Source: Aromatoleum toluvorans (GTDB lineage Bacteria > Pseudomonadota > Gammaproteobacteria > Burkholderiales > Rhodocyclaceae). From it: a stretch of 64,000 bases of DNA. How positions within the stretch are numbered: the first letter of the stretch is position 1; every line of letters begins with the position of its first letter. The notes under the pieces were generated by a model that was not told the DNA's origin, did not search any database, and was given only the letters and a program-made list of their open reading frames with translations. Both the position numbers and the translations under genes were made by a program. Positions 20,186 through 28,131 of the stretch are shown here, in pieces. Location of the stretch: assembly GCF_012910905.1 (NCBI RefSeq), contig NZ_WTVN01000002.1, positions 186,001-250,000 on the forward strand, read 5' to 3'.

Positions 20186-20227
20186 ACATATACTTTGATA
20201 AATCGGCCGCTCAGATAAAGTGTATGT
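20186..20227 (+). promoter_or_regulatory. hipBA promoter/operator inverted repeat
   Basis: An 11-bp inverted repeat with one mismatch (ACATATACTTT at 20186-20196 and AAAGTGTATGT at 20217-20227) overlaps a TATACT hexamer that could be the -10 box. The right arm reaches to the hipB start. This is where HipB would be expected to bind for autorepression. Confidence 0.6.
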
Positions 20228-20228
20228 G

Positions 20229-20594
20229 ATGTCGAAATCCTCCCTCGCCCTCGACTCCCTGCCTCCCGAAGTGACGGCCTCGCTGCAGACGCTGGGCGAG
20301 CAGCTTGCGCTGGCACGCCTGCGCCGCAAGGAATCCCAGAAGCAATGGGCGGGACGCCTGGGGGTGTCGGTCCCGACGCTGATCCGCCTCGAACAAGGCG
20401 ATCCCACCGTCAGGATGGGTGTCTATGCCACTGCGCTCTGGCTGCTCGGGCTATCCGGCGGTCTTGCCGAGCTCGCCGAGCCGGGCAAGGACCTGCGGGC
20501 GCTGGAGTCCGACGTCCGTCAGGCGAGCCGCCTGCGTGCGACCCGGACGCGAAGCGCGCGCGCGGTACTCGCGGGCAAGAAGGAAGGGATCTGA
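20229..20594 (+). CDS. hipB: HipB-like XRE-family antitoxin
   Basis: A 121-residue protein with an XRE helix-turn-helix (about 25-75: LGEQLALARLRRKESQKQWAGRLGVSVPTLIRLEQGD). The C-terminal part is Arg-rich. It sits directly upstream of a hipA gene with overlapping TGATG stop/start, the usual antitoxin-toxin order and coupling. HipB proteins bind and inhibit HipA and repress their operon; the inverted repeat just upstream supports that. The ATG at 20229 is preferred over a GTG nine bases earlier, which lies within the operator. Confidence 0.85.
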   Translation: MSKSSLALDSLPPEVTASLQTLGEQLALARLRRKESQKQWAGRLGVSVPTLIRLEQGDPTVRMGVYATALWLLGLSGGLAELAEPGKDLRALESDVRQASRLRATRTRSARAVLAGKKEGI

Positions 20595-21814
20595 TGAGCC
20601 CGGCCGCACCGCTGCCCGATACGCTCCATCTTTGGTATCTGGGCAATCCGGAAGTCCCCGTCCTGGTCGGGGAACTCAATCTGGTCATGGGTCGCCGCGC
20701 CGTCTCCCTGCGCTACGCCGCGTCCTGGCTCAGGCACGGCTTTGCGCTCAGCGAGGACCTTCCCCTCCGCGACATCGAGCACTTCCCGAAGGAAAAGGAC
20801 ACCGCTGCCGGCGCCGTCGACGATGCCCGGCCGGACCGCTGGGGCGAGCGCGTGATCCGCCTCGTGGACCGCCCACCGCGGCTGTCCCTCCTGGAGTTCC
20901 TGTACTACGCCGGCGACGACCGCTTCGGCGCGCTGGGTGTGTCGAGTTCCCAATCCGCCTATCTCCCCCGTCAAATCGGCCCCTTGCCGAAACTCGCCGA
21001 CGTCGATGCCGTGCACGAGGTCGTCCGTCGCGTGCTGGCCAGGGAGCCGATCGACGAAGCTCAAAGGAAACTGATCGCCCCCGGCGTCACGATGGGCGGC
21101 GCCCGCCCGAAGGCCTTGCTTCAGCTGGAAGGCGCGGAGTGGGTGCTCAAGTTCGCCGAGGATGACCGGCCGGAAGAGCCCCTGATCGAGCATGCGGCGA
21201 TGACGCTGGCCGCGAAAGCCGGGATCACCGTCGCCGAGACAAGGCCCGTCCGGTTCAGGAACGGCGCCGCCGTCGCGATCCGTCGTTTCGACCGCGAGTC
21301 GGGATGCCGTGTGCACGCCCTGTCCGCGAACGTCGCCCTGAAGGCGGCAGGCGTCGAAGCGTCCTACCCCAACCTCGCCCTTCTGCTCCGGCGGCGCGGC
21401 GTGGCCGAGTCCAACCGTGCCCAGATGCACGAGCTATTCCGGCGCCTGGTGTTCAACATCCTCATCGACAACACCGACGACCACGAGAAGAACCACGTAT
21501 TGCTGGTCCGGGCGAACCAGCAATACGTCCTGGCGCCGGCGTTCGACGTCCTGCCCATCGGCCATTCGCTGGGCTACCAGGCGATGGCGGTCGGAACGCA
21601 GGGCGCGCAATCGTCGATCGAGAACGCGCTGAGCGCGGCTGCGCATTACTGGCTGACGCCACAGGGGGCATTGGCGGAAGCCTGCAGGGTGGCGCGGGTC
21701 GTCGACGACTGGCGCGCGCATTTTGTCGCGCAGGGGGTTTCGGAGGCGGTTATTGAGGAACTGGCCGAGCATATCGACCGGCCATTCCTGCTGGAGCAGC
21801 GGCGAGCGTTGTAG
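20594..21814 (+). CDS. hipA: HipA-like serine/threonine kinase toxin
   Basis: A 406-residue HipA-family kinase. Features seen: an N-terminal HipA_N-like region, the glycine/phosphorylation loop GGARPKALLQLE (the equivalent Ser of E. coli HipA is not obvious), the catalytic NILIDNTDDHEKNHVLL with Asp and Asn, and the metal-binding Asp in LAPAFDVLP. HipA toxins phosphorylate aminoacyl-tRNA synthetases and promote dormancy. Translation is coupled to hipB through a one-base overlap. Composition is close to that of the host chromosome. Confidence 0.87.
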   Translation: MSPAAPLPDTLHLWYLGNPEVPVLVGELNLVMGRRAVSLRYAASWLRHGFALSEDLPLRDIEHFPKEKDTAAGAVDDARPDRWGERVIRLVDRPPRLSLLEFLYYAGDDRFGALGVSSSQSAYLPRQIGPLPKLADVDAVHEVVRRVLAREPIDEAQRKLIAPGVTMGGARPKALLQLEGAEWVLKFAEDDRPEEPLIEHAAMTLAAKAGITVAETRPVRFRNGAAVAIRRFDRESGCRVHALSANVALKAAGVEASYPNLALLLRRRGVAESNRAQMHELFRRLVFNILIDNTDDHEKNHVLLVRANQQYVLAPAFDVLPIGHSLGYQAMAVGTQGAQSSIENALSAAAHYWLTPQGALAEACRVARVVDDWRAHFVAQGVSEAVIEELAEHIDRPFLLEQRRAL

Positions 21815-22178
21815 GTTGCGCCTGCTGATCAGTCTGAATGGTCGGAGAGGTACTGCTGACCGACCAGCTGCGATCTGGTCAAATGCGGTCGCTAAGCGCG
21901 CTTCGGGCCTAAACGGGGGCTTTCATTTCGGTGGAACTATCGAGCACCAATCCTGTACTCCGGAAAATCGGGTTTGGCCCCTTTTCACGCTTACCCGATC
22001 ACAACCGACTCGCGTGATCTGGTGCTCGCTCTCATAGCCACGTCCCACATCGACGTACCTCTCTTGATTTGCATGCTGTAAATATATACAAATCAAGGGG
22101 TTGAAGAATAGGCTTGCTGGGCATCAAAAGAGGGCGTGGTGTCCGCTACTGTTCCCAACGGCTAACAAGGTAGCGAAC
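21815..22178. other. Spacer between hipA and the methyltransferase pseudogene
   Basis: About 360 bp with lower GC and no convincing gene. It contains a 9-bp inverted repeat, CTTGATTTG at 22063-22071 and CAAATCAAG at 22089-22097 (17-bp spacer), which lies where a methyltransferase with an N-terminal HTH, such as the SsoII group, would be expected to bind to control its operon. Confidence 0.45.
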
Positions 22179-23420
22179 ATGGTGACGGAACTGCGGACCG
22201 GACCAGACATGGATATCGATGCTGTATTTCAGTACCTGGCTGTTGCCCGCCAGCATCACACTCAAGCCGAGATCGCGAAGTTCCTGGACGTCGACGTAAA
22301 AAACCATCCGCCGCTGGGAAGCTCGTGAAACCCAACCCAAGCCGTACGCCGCCCACGCTTTACGGCAGCTTTTCCTGCCCTTCGGCGCTCCAAAGGCGGA
22401 CAGCTCAGGCTTCCGATTCATCGATCTATTCGCTGGCATCGGTGGCATCCGTGCCGCCTTTGAAGGTATTGGAGGTCGGTGCGTATTCACAAGCGAGTGG
22501 GATAGCTATGCGCAGAAGACCTACGCTGAGAACTTTCATGACGGCCACCTCATCGCGGGCGATATCACGAAGATTGAGGCCGAGTGTGTACCCGACCACG
22601 ACGTACTGCTCGCCGGCTTCCCCTGTCAGCCATTTTCGATTGCAGGTGTGAGCAAGAAGAATGCACTTGGCCGCGCGCACGGTTTCCACGACGAAACGCA
22701 GGGCACTCTGTTCTTTGATGTCTGCCGCATCATCGAGAAGAAGCGCCCGCGCGCCTTTCTGCTAGAGAACGTGAAGAACCTGACCTCGCACGACAAGGGG
22801 CGTACCTTCGACGTGATTCGCCGCTCCCTGCAGGACCTCGGCTATCACATCCACTACCGCATAATTGACGGTGCCCACTTCACTCCACAGCACCGCGAGC
22901 GGATCATCATCGTCGGATTTCGCGAGTATGTCCCTTTCGACTTCGATGCGGTCCCCCTCCCACCCAAGGGACGAACCGTTATCAGTCACATACTGCATAA
23001 GACCGACGGCACCGAACCGTGGATCGAGGCGGACGGCAACAACTATTTCGACCATGGCAACGGGCGCGTGCCTGCAAAGTACACCCTGACGGACAAGCTC
23101 TGGAAGTATCTGCAGAACTATGCAGCGAAGCACAAGGCGGCTGGCAACGGCTTCGGATTCGGCCTTGTCTATCCGAACAGCATCGCCTGAACCCTTTCGG
23201 CACGCTATTACAAGGACGGCTCCGAGATTCTCGTATGGCATGGAGAAGGCTCGAACCCGCGGCGCCTGACCCGCGTGCGCGCGCGCGGAAGGGCTTTCTC
23301 CGATAACGCTCAGGATTCCGGTGTCGGATAGTCAGGCATGCCGGCTGCTGTCGGATGCCACAGTCGTACCCCAATGACGGCGTGGTCGGCTAAACTCATA
23401 GGTTCTTATGTACCCGTACG
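22179..23420 (+). pseudogene. Dcm/M.EcoRII-type DNA cytosine-5 methyltransferase, degraded
   Basis: Read across frames, this is a full m5C methyltransferase with an N-terminal HTH (QHHTQAEIAKFLDVDV then TIRRWEARETQPKP), FIDLFAGIGGIRAAFEG (motif I), LLAGFPCQPFSIAGVSKKN (catalytic PCQ), LLENVKNL (ENV), PQHRERI and LSARYYKDG, a pattern like Dcm and M.EcoRII (CCWGG). Lesions: an A6 run at 22298-22303 shifts frame (one A fewer restores it); TGA at 23188-23190 replaces an expected Arg codon before TLSARYYKDG; the PRRLTPREC region and what follows carry small indels. The final segment AKLIGSYV ends near 23420. The ATG at 22179 follows AAGGTAGCGAAC. The catalytic core may be made as a fragment but should not be active without its C-terminus. 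Confidence 0.85.
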
Positions 23421-23466
23421 CGAGGGCGCACCGGTGCAGATGCCTGTTACGCTACCGAAGGACATC

Positions 23467-24258
23467 ATGAGTAGTGGCCGTTGGACCAAGGAGCAACTCA
23501 AGCTCGCTTTTCATCTGTATTGCCAGATCCCATTCGGCAAACTGCATTACCGAACTCCCGAAATTGCCCAATTGGCCGAACTGATCGAGCGTACGCCGTC
23601 CGCTGTCGCAATGAAGCTCGTCAATTTCGCGAGCCTCGATCCCGCGATCACTGGCAGCGGCCGCAAGGGCCTCGGCAATGCGTCGAGCGCGGATCGCGAG
23701 GTTTGGGACGAGTTTCATGCCGATTGGGAGGGGCTGGCGTTGGAATGCTCGCGCCTACGAGAGGCAATTCGCCCCGGTCAGGGCACAGTAAGCGTGAGTG
23801 CCGACAGCGATATCGCATCCGGCGGAATGGCGGATTTCACCGGCGAAACCAGACAAGTCATGACGGAGCGGCGCATCAAGCAAGACTTTTTCCGCAGAGC
23901 CGTCCTGAGCAGTTACCGCGGCCGATGTTGTATGTCGAATCTTTCCGAGCCGCGATTGTTGGTCGCAAGCCACATCGTTCCGTGGAGCAAGGACAGGGCG
24001 AACCGTTTGAACCCGAGTAACGGTTTGTGTCTCTCTGCGATACACGATAAGGCTTTCGATCTAGGCCTGCTTACACTGTCGGATGACTTGCGGATCATGG
24101 TGTCGGATGAACTTAAGCGGCGCGACGAGGCGTTCCTCAATCAAGTCATCATCCCCCTCGATGGACGCCTGATCGAGATGCCCGAACGCTTCACTCCGGA
24201 TCTGACGTTCGTGCGTCGTCACCGGTCTGATGTTTTCGTCGATAGCCAACGGAGATGA
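23467..24258 (+). CDS. HNH_2-family endonuclease-like protein
   Basis: A 263-residue protein. The N-terminal 60 residues (WTKEQLKLAFHLYCQIPFGKLHYRTPEIAQLAELIERT) resemble a DNA-binding module. The C-terminal half is an HNH nuclease of the HNH_2 type: CCMSNLSEPRLLVASHIVPWSKDRANRLNPSNGLCLSAIHDKAFD, with the His-His, Asn and final His/Asp in place. It is a probable restriction endonuclease or repair nuclease tied to the adjacent methylase. The start at 23467 is preceded by GAAGGACATC; the frame extends upstream into the methyltransferase tail by chance. Confidence 0.75.
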   Translation: MSSGRWTKEQLKLAFHLYCQIPFGKLHYRTPEIAQLAELIERTPSAVAMKLVNFASLDPAITGSGRKGLGNASSADREVWDEFHADWEGLALECSRLREAIRPGQGTVSVSADSDIASGGMADFTGETRQVMTERRIKQDFFRRAVLSSYRGRCCMSNLSEPRLLVASHIVPWSKDRANRLNPSNGLCLSAIHDKAFDLGLLTLSDDLRIMVSDELKRRDEAFLNQVIIPLDGRLIEMPERFTPDLTFVRRHRSDVFVDSQRR

Positions 24259-24261
24259 ACC

Positions 24262-24636
24262 ATGGATGCATCCGATTTTTCGGTATTCGAGTATTTGTAC
24301 CGGGACAGCGGGAACTACAAGGCTTGGGGCGAGCTTCTTCTCAGGGGCAACCTTACCGATCGCGAAATTGAGCAGATGCGTGAAAAATTTTCTGCCGGGG
24401 AATACTTCATCGCTGAGCAGCTTGGTGTTCCTTCCGTTGCCGAGCAGTTATGGGGAACGGATGGCTCTCCGAACGAATCCGATCACACGTGGCACGAATT
24501 TAGTGCCGTTCGTAACGCCACCGATCAGGACGTGAATACCATGCCAGTGTGGGGGGGCGCGAAACTGTTGTTAGAGAGGATCGTAAGTGTCAAGCGTTGG
24601 GACGAAACTCTGTCTTGTAACTGGCCTCACGGTTAG
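24262..24636 (+). CDS. Unknown small protein in the restriction-modification locus
   Basis: A 124-residue acidic protein starting 3 bp after the HNH gene, so almost certainly translated from the same mRNA. It has no recognised motif: predicted mainly helical (SVFEYLYRDSGNYKAWGELLLRGNLTDREIEQMREKF), with a Trp-rich middle. Position between an HNH nuclease and an EcoRII-type nuclease suggests an accessory role, but nothing in the sequence shows which. Confidence 0.55.
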   Translation: MDASDFSVFEYLYRDSGNYKAWGELLLRGNLTDREIEQMREKFSAGEYFIAEQLGVPSVAEQLWGTDGSPNESDHTWHEFSAVRNATDQDVNTMPVWGGAKLLLERIVSVKRWDETLSCNWPHG

Positions 24637-24722
24637 CCGGCTGACTTTGGGTGACTGCTGCGGAGGGCCTTGACTTAATAACGGCTGAATAGGAGATTGA
24701 AACCACAAATTGGCTCGATACC

Positions 24723-25412
24723 TTGATTCACAGGTTCGGTGGCCACGAATTCCCGGCGACCGCGGCATTTTCTGCGTTTGCTCGCGACACGCTTCCTCAG
24801 GAGATTGACCCGATCAAGGACCCTGATGACACATTGATGGCCTGGATGGAACATGAGGAGTTCCTGTTCCGGACATACGAACGCCACATTGTTCAACAGC
24901 GCCTGCGTCAAGGATTCGGCGATGATGGCGATGACGTCGACGCGTTCATCAGCTATTCGCTAAGTGTCCAGAACCGTCGGAAATCGCGAGTCGGGCATGC
25001 ATTCGAAGGACATCTGGAGGCCCTTTTTGCCACGAATAGTCTGAAGTTCGAACGTTCAAAGGGAAAAGGAAGGGTCACGGAAAACAATTCCAGACCAGAC
25101 TTCCTGTTCCCGAGCTTTAGTTGCTACCACGACCCTGAATTCCCCGCTGATCACCTGATTGTGCTTGGGGCCAAGACAACCTGCAAGGATCGGTGGCGGC
25201 AAGTACTTGCAGAAGCCCACCGCATCAAACGCAAACATCTGATCACCCTAGAACCCGCAATAAGCGTGCCGCAAACAGATGAAATGAAGGCAGCACATTT
25301 GCAACTTGTCTTACCGCGTGTACTGCACTCGTCTTTTACTACGACACAAGCTGAAAATCTCCTAGATGTCACCGGCTTCATTGATGAGGTAAAGAATGCC
25401 TCATTTGTTTAA
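24723..25412 (+). CDS. EcoRII C-terminal-domain type II restriction endonuclease
   Basis: A 229-residue protein matching the catalytic C-terminal domain of EcoRII: conserved SRVGHAFEGHLEALF, the acidic NNSRPDFLFPSF and GAKTTCKDRWRQVLAEA, where Lys and Arg belong to the active site of this PD-(D/E)xK branch. EcoRII and relatives such as PspGI cut at CCWGG, matching the Dcm-like methylase upstream. The N-terminal EcoRII effector domain is absent, as in PspGI. The start is doubtful: TTG at 24723 lacks a ribosome site, and the frame extends only nine codons further to a non-standard ATT (24696) next to AGGAG. The gene may be N-terminally damaged or silent. Confidence 0.75.
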   Translation: MIHRFGGHEFPATAAFSAFARDTLPQEIDPIKDPDDTLMAWMEHEEFLFRTYERHIVQQRLRQGFGDDGDDVDAFISYSLSVQNRRKSRVGHAFEGHLEALFATNSLKFERSKGKGRVTENNSRPDFLFPSFSCYHDPEFPADHLIVLGAKTTCKDRWRQVLAEAHRIKRKHLITLEPAISVPQTDEMKAAHLQLVLPRVLHSSFTTTQAENLLDVTGFIDEVKNASFV

Positions 25413-25578
25413 AGGCCTTGCGGGCTTCTCGAGGCGAAAAGGGGCCAAGCTCGATTTTTGGAGGACAGGGATTGGTCGCTCTCGGCAGCTCCTTCGAAAT
25501 GAAAGCTGCCGCTCACTCGCTGCAGGCTGGCCGACAGCATTGGCCGAGTTCCAGTCAATCGACGCGCCCGACTTCAAA

Positions 25579-25610
25579 TGAAAAAAGCTCCTTCCGGAGC
25601 TTTTTTCATT
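25579..25610 (-). terminator. Stranded ancestral gyrB terminator (bidirectional)
   Basis: A perfect hairpin, AAAAAAGCTCC-TTCC-GGAGCTTTTTT (25581-25606), flanked by A and T runs on both sides, so it can terminate in either direction. It ends the EcoRII-type gene transcript today. If the Tn7-like insertion is removed, it lies about 30 bp downstream of the gyrB stop codon in the proper orientation, so it was very probably gyrB's own terminator before the insertion. Confidence 0.85.
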
Positions 25611-25631
25611 TACTGCGTTGCCCGACGTCAA

Positions 25632-25636
25632 ATCTC
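25632..25636 (+). repeat. Target-site duplication, left copy (ATCTC)
   Basis: The 5 bp immediately outside the left transposon end are ATCTC, identical to the 5 bp outside the right end at 56078-56082. A 5-bp duplication is the hallmark of Tn7-like transposition. Confidence 0.88.
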
Positions 25637-25788
25637 TGTAGGTTCCCACAATACGTGAAAACGAGCCCTGACGGTGGCGCGCGCCTTTTCGTGATCTGTG
25701 AGAATCCTGCATCCAACCGTCTCACAAAACATGAAAGAAACCTACAACCACTGAGAAATCAGGGTCTAGAGTCTCACGGAATGAGGGC
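25637..25788 (+). repeat. Left transposon end with TnsB-like sites
   Basis: The terminal repeat occupies 25637-25662. Three copies of a roughly 20-bp motif of the form TCTCACAAAACATGAAA are seen: L1 at 25643-25662 (ending GTGAAAAC), L2 at 25718-25737 (CTCACAAAACATGAAAG) and a weaker L3 at 25769-25788. L1 and L2 agree at about 14 of 19 positions. Widely spaced sites are typical of a Tn7 left end. Confidence 0.78.
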
Positions 25789-25839
25789 CGGTCTCACGCG
25801 CGCGTTGTCGCTCTGCTTTGTCGCGGTGAGTGTTGGGTG

Positions 25840-26385
25840 TCAGTACACGTCCGTTTCCGCAGCGGTCGCCGTCGGCTCGAAGCCCTGTTCCATGAGGTGG
25901 GACGTGGAGTGGAATGTTCTGACGTTTCGCTCCCCGCTGGCAGTGATCAATCCCAGAACTCGTTCTCCTTTGTACTGATGACATACCCATTCCCTTTGCT
26001 GCGGAGATCCACCACCGATCAACATCAAAGGACATCGGACGCGCGCCTGCGGATGCCGGGCGATCGACCGGAGGGTGCGCTGGTCGAGCCAACTCATCCG
26101 AGGCGAAGCGTCCGGATGTGTGTGCCAGTCCCCCAAGTATGCGAACAAGCCTGACGATCGGTCAAAAATGATGTCTAGCTGACGACATTGCCATGCATGA
26201 TCAGGCTTGAAGCGATGACGCCGATGCATCGCGGAGGGGCCAGGGCCCACCGCGACAAACACGACTGGCTCGCCATTTTCTGCGAAATACCCGACCAACA
26301 CCCCACCTGTTTCCAAAGGATAAGCGCGATCTGCTTCGGTGATCATTTCCTGGAACGCGGTATCGCTGATCCAGAGCGGGTTCAT
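25840..26385 (-). CDS. JAB/JAMM metalloprotease (Cap3-like deconjugase)
   Basis: A 181-residue Mov34/MPN/PAD-1 (JAB) domain protein with a complete JAMM zinc site: E25 in LETGGVLVG, and H88, H90, S98, D101 in GDWHTHPDASPRMSWLD. Relatives in type II CBASS (Cap3) remove the conjugate made by the partner E1-E2 enzyme. Its ATG overlaps the stop of the E2-E1 gene (ATGA), so the two are translationally coupled. It is the last gene before the left transposon end. Role here: cleaving or maturing the modifier attached by the upstream enzyme (inferred). Confidence 0.88.
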   Translation of the reverse strand: MNPLWISDTAFQEMITEADRAYPLETGGVLVGYFAENGEPVVFVAVGPGPSAMHRRHRFKPDHAWQCRQLDIIFDRSSGLFAYLGDWHTHPDASPRMSWLDQRTLRSIARHPQARVRCPLMLIGGGSPQQREWVCHQYKGERVLGLITASGERNVRTFHSTSHLMEQGFEPTATAAETDVY

Positions 26386-28130
26386 CCGGGATTACATGCG
26401 GGGCAGGTTGGATTGACCAACAGTGGGTAGGGCGTCCACTCCGGGACGATAGAAGCATCGCCGCGGGTGAAGTCTCCGACAGCAACGTCCCAAGCAAAGT
26501 CTGAGTAGCCGCCGGGTTGGCCGGAACAGAGCGTAGCCACGGCAAGACGTGAGGCGAGCAGTGCGACCTCGTCACTATCGATTCCTGCACCGATAAACGT
26601 GGGTTGCGAGCAGCCGCCCGGTTGGATCTCGTCCGAACCGGTGTCGGCAGGAAGGCGCATGGAGTTGTCGGCCAAATTGCGTTGAAAGCAGTGCCAGCAG
26701 CCCGCCGTTTTCCCTGGGAGAATCCTTCCCACCACCCCCCCTGCGGCGCCGTGGGTTGTAGTCAACCATAGGTACGGCTTGCGAAGTTCTTGCGCGAGAT
26801 CAGCTAGGAAATGACTGACGCGGTGGGTTGCCGCAGCGTCGATGATCAGATCCACCTTCTCGCCGACCGAGCGAATGAGGTCGTAGTCGGAGAAGAAGAT
26901 GTCGTTCGGCTGGGAAGGTACGCCTATCCTTGCGTAGTACGAGGTGACGTTCGTATAGGGATACTCGTTCCGTAGGTGCTCGTCCAGTGCTGAAACCTTG
27001 GCAAACCCGGCGTGCTGCCAGCCGAGCGCCCAGCGAATCGTGTTGCCGACCTGGAGTTCGTCACAATCGACGAGGTATAGCTGCTGTATTCCTGCACGGG
27101 CCAGTTGTAGCGCCAGCGGCGAACCCAGACTGCCCAAGCCGACCACCAACGCAGACTTGGTTCGGAGCGGTCGAAGGGCTGGAGCACGTCGCATCCAGGC
27201 TTCTTCACCTCCCCAGTTCGCAGGAATGAACTGTTGTTGCACGAGCGCTGGGCGCGTGCCCTTTGCTTCCCGGTGAACCCTCACTGCGAGGAAAACCCAG
27301 TCGTCAGAACTGCGCCGCCACGCCGTTTCGTCCGGATAGACGAAGCCAGCGACAAGGACTTGGCCGCGCCTTGCTGTTTCTAGTGCCTTCTTGAACTCCG
27401 GGACGTTGGTCGTCATGAGATCGAGAAAGTACTTCTCGAACCTCAGCCCATCGCTTGGACGAGGGCGGTCCGGTAGACGCATCCAGAAACCGGTAAGCGC
27501 CTCAGAAAACGCCGGAACCGTGGTGGAGAATTCGACCAACGGTCTGCGTTTAAGGTCGGTGACCGTCTGCACTACTCCGTTGATGAAGGGGGTATCGGCC
27601 AACTGCTTTGGTACGGGGCGAACTTTTAGCGCAAGCCGCCCCGAAGCATGCTCCGGCGGTGGAGCCTGGTCGGGCACGATGATCGTACAGTTTGGCGGAT
27701 ACGGCAGGAACGAAGAGAAGGGTTCTCCGACGTGATCCTCGTTCTCGGCAACAAAGGCCGAAGAGAGTTCTGCGGCGTTGATGGCTTGCAGACGAGGTAG
27801 TTGGTCTCGAAGGAGCACAGCGAGCGTGTCCTCGCCAGGTTGCCAATCCTCCCCACCCCTGGCCAGCAAGCACAAGTTCTTGCCCAGCGGATGATGGTGG
27901 CGACTGAGCCCTGGGCCATCAAGAACCACCTGAGGCGGGAAATACGGAAACGTGTCCGGGTACTCGGCCACGAGATTCAGCGTGTCCCCTTCGTTCGGGA
28001 CCTGAACTCGGATGATGAGTCGGCCCGCTTGCCGAGCGGCCTCGTCCACACTCCACGGATAGCCCAAAGCACTGAGAGCCGTTTTCTCAGCCTCAAGTGC
28101 TTCGGGATAGCGACCCCACCAGGTCTCCAT
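26382..28130 (-). CDS. E2-E1 fusion ubiquitin-like conjugation enzyme (Cap2-like)
   Basis: A 582-residue fusion. The N-terminal E2-like domain (about 1-150) has the HHPLGKNLCLL active-site pattern with Cys87 and the downstream W-x-P...TL helix. A linker (about 150-320) follows. The C-terminal ThiF/E1 adenylation domain (about 325-582) has VVGLGSLGSPLALQLARAG (nucleotide loop), LVDCDELQVGN, a zinc knuckle of C478-x2-C481 with C576-x2-C579, and the catalytic Cys507 in GGCSQPTFIGAG. The architecture is that of CBASS Cap2, which activates a C-terminal Gly and attaches it to targets. Its start lies one base after the stop of a 43-codon gene. Confidence 0.9.
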   Translation of the reverse strand: METWWGRYPEALEAEKTALSALGYPWSVDEAARQAGRLIIRVQVPNEGDTLNLVAEYPDTFPYFPPQVVLDGPGLSRHHHPLGKNLCLLARGGEDWQPGEDTLAVLLRDQLPRLQAINAAELSSAFVAENEDHVGEPFSSFLPYPPNCTIIVPDQAPPPEHASGRLALKVRPVPKQLADTPFINGVVQTVTDLKRRPLVEFSTTVPAFSEALTGFWMRLPDRPRPSDGLRFEKYFLDLMTTNVPEFKKALETARRGQVLVAGFVYPDETAWRRSSDDWVFLAVRVHREAKGTRPALVQQQFIPANWGGEEAWMRRAPALRPLRTKSALVVGLGSLGSPLALQLARAGIQQLYLVDCDELQVGNTIRWALGWQHAGFAKVSALDEHLRNEYPYTNVTSYYARIGVPSQPNDIFFSDYDLIRSVGEKVDLIIDAAATHRVSHFLADLAQELRKPYLWLTTTHGAAGGVVGRILPGKTAGCWHCFQRNLADNSMRLPADTGSDEIQPGGCSQPTFIGAGIDSDEVALLASRLAVATLCSGQPGGYSDFAWDVAVGDFTRGDASIVPEWTPYPLLVNPTCPACNPG

Positions 28131-28131
28131 A

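Noticed and set aside
22298-22303. Programmed -1/+1 frameshifting on the A6 run in the methyltransferase.
   Set aside because: Further downstream lesions (TGA at 23188, indels in the C-terminal motifs) show general decay, so slippage need not be invoked.
25418-25978. Plus-strand frame with a lipoprotein-like stretch (LSLCFVAVSVGC).
   Set aside because: It crosses the transposon left end and runs antisense to the JAMM protease gene; the Cys context is accidental.
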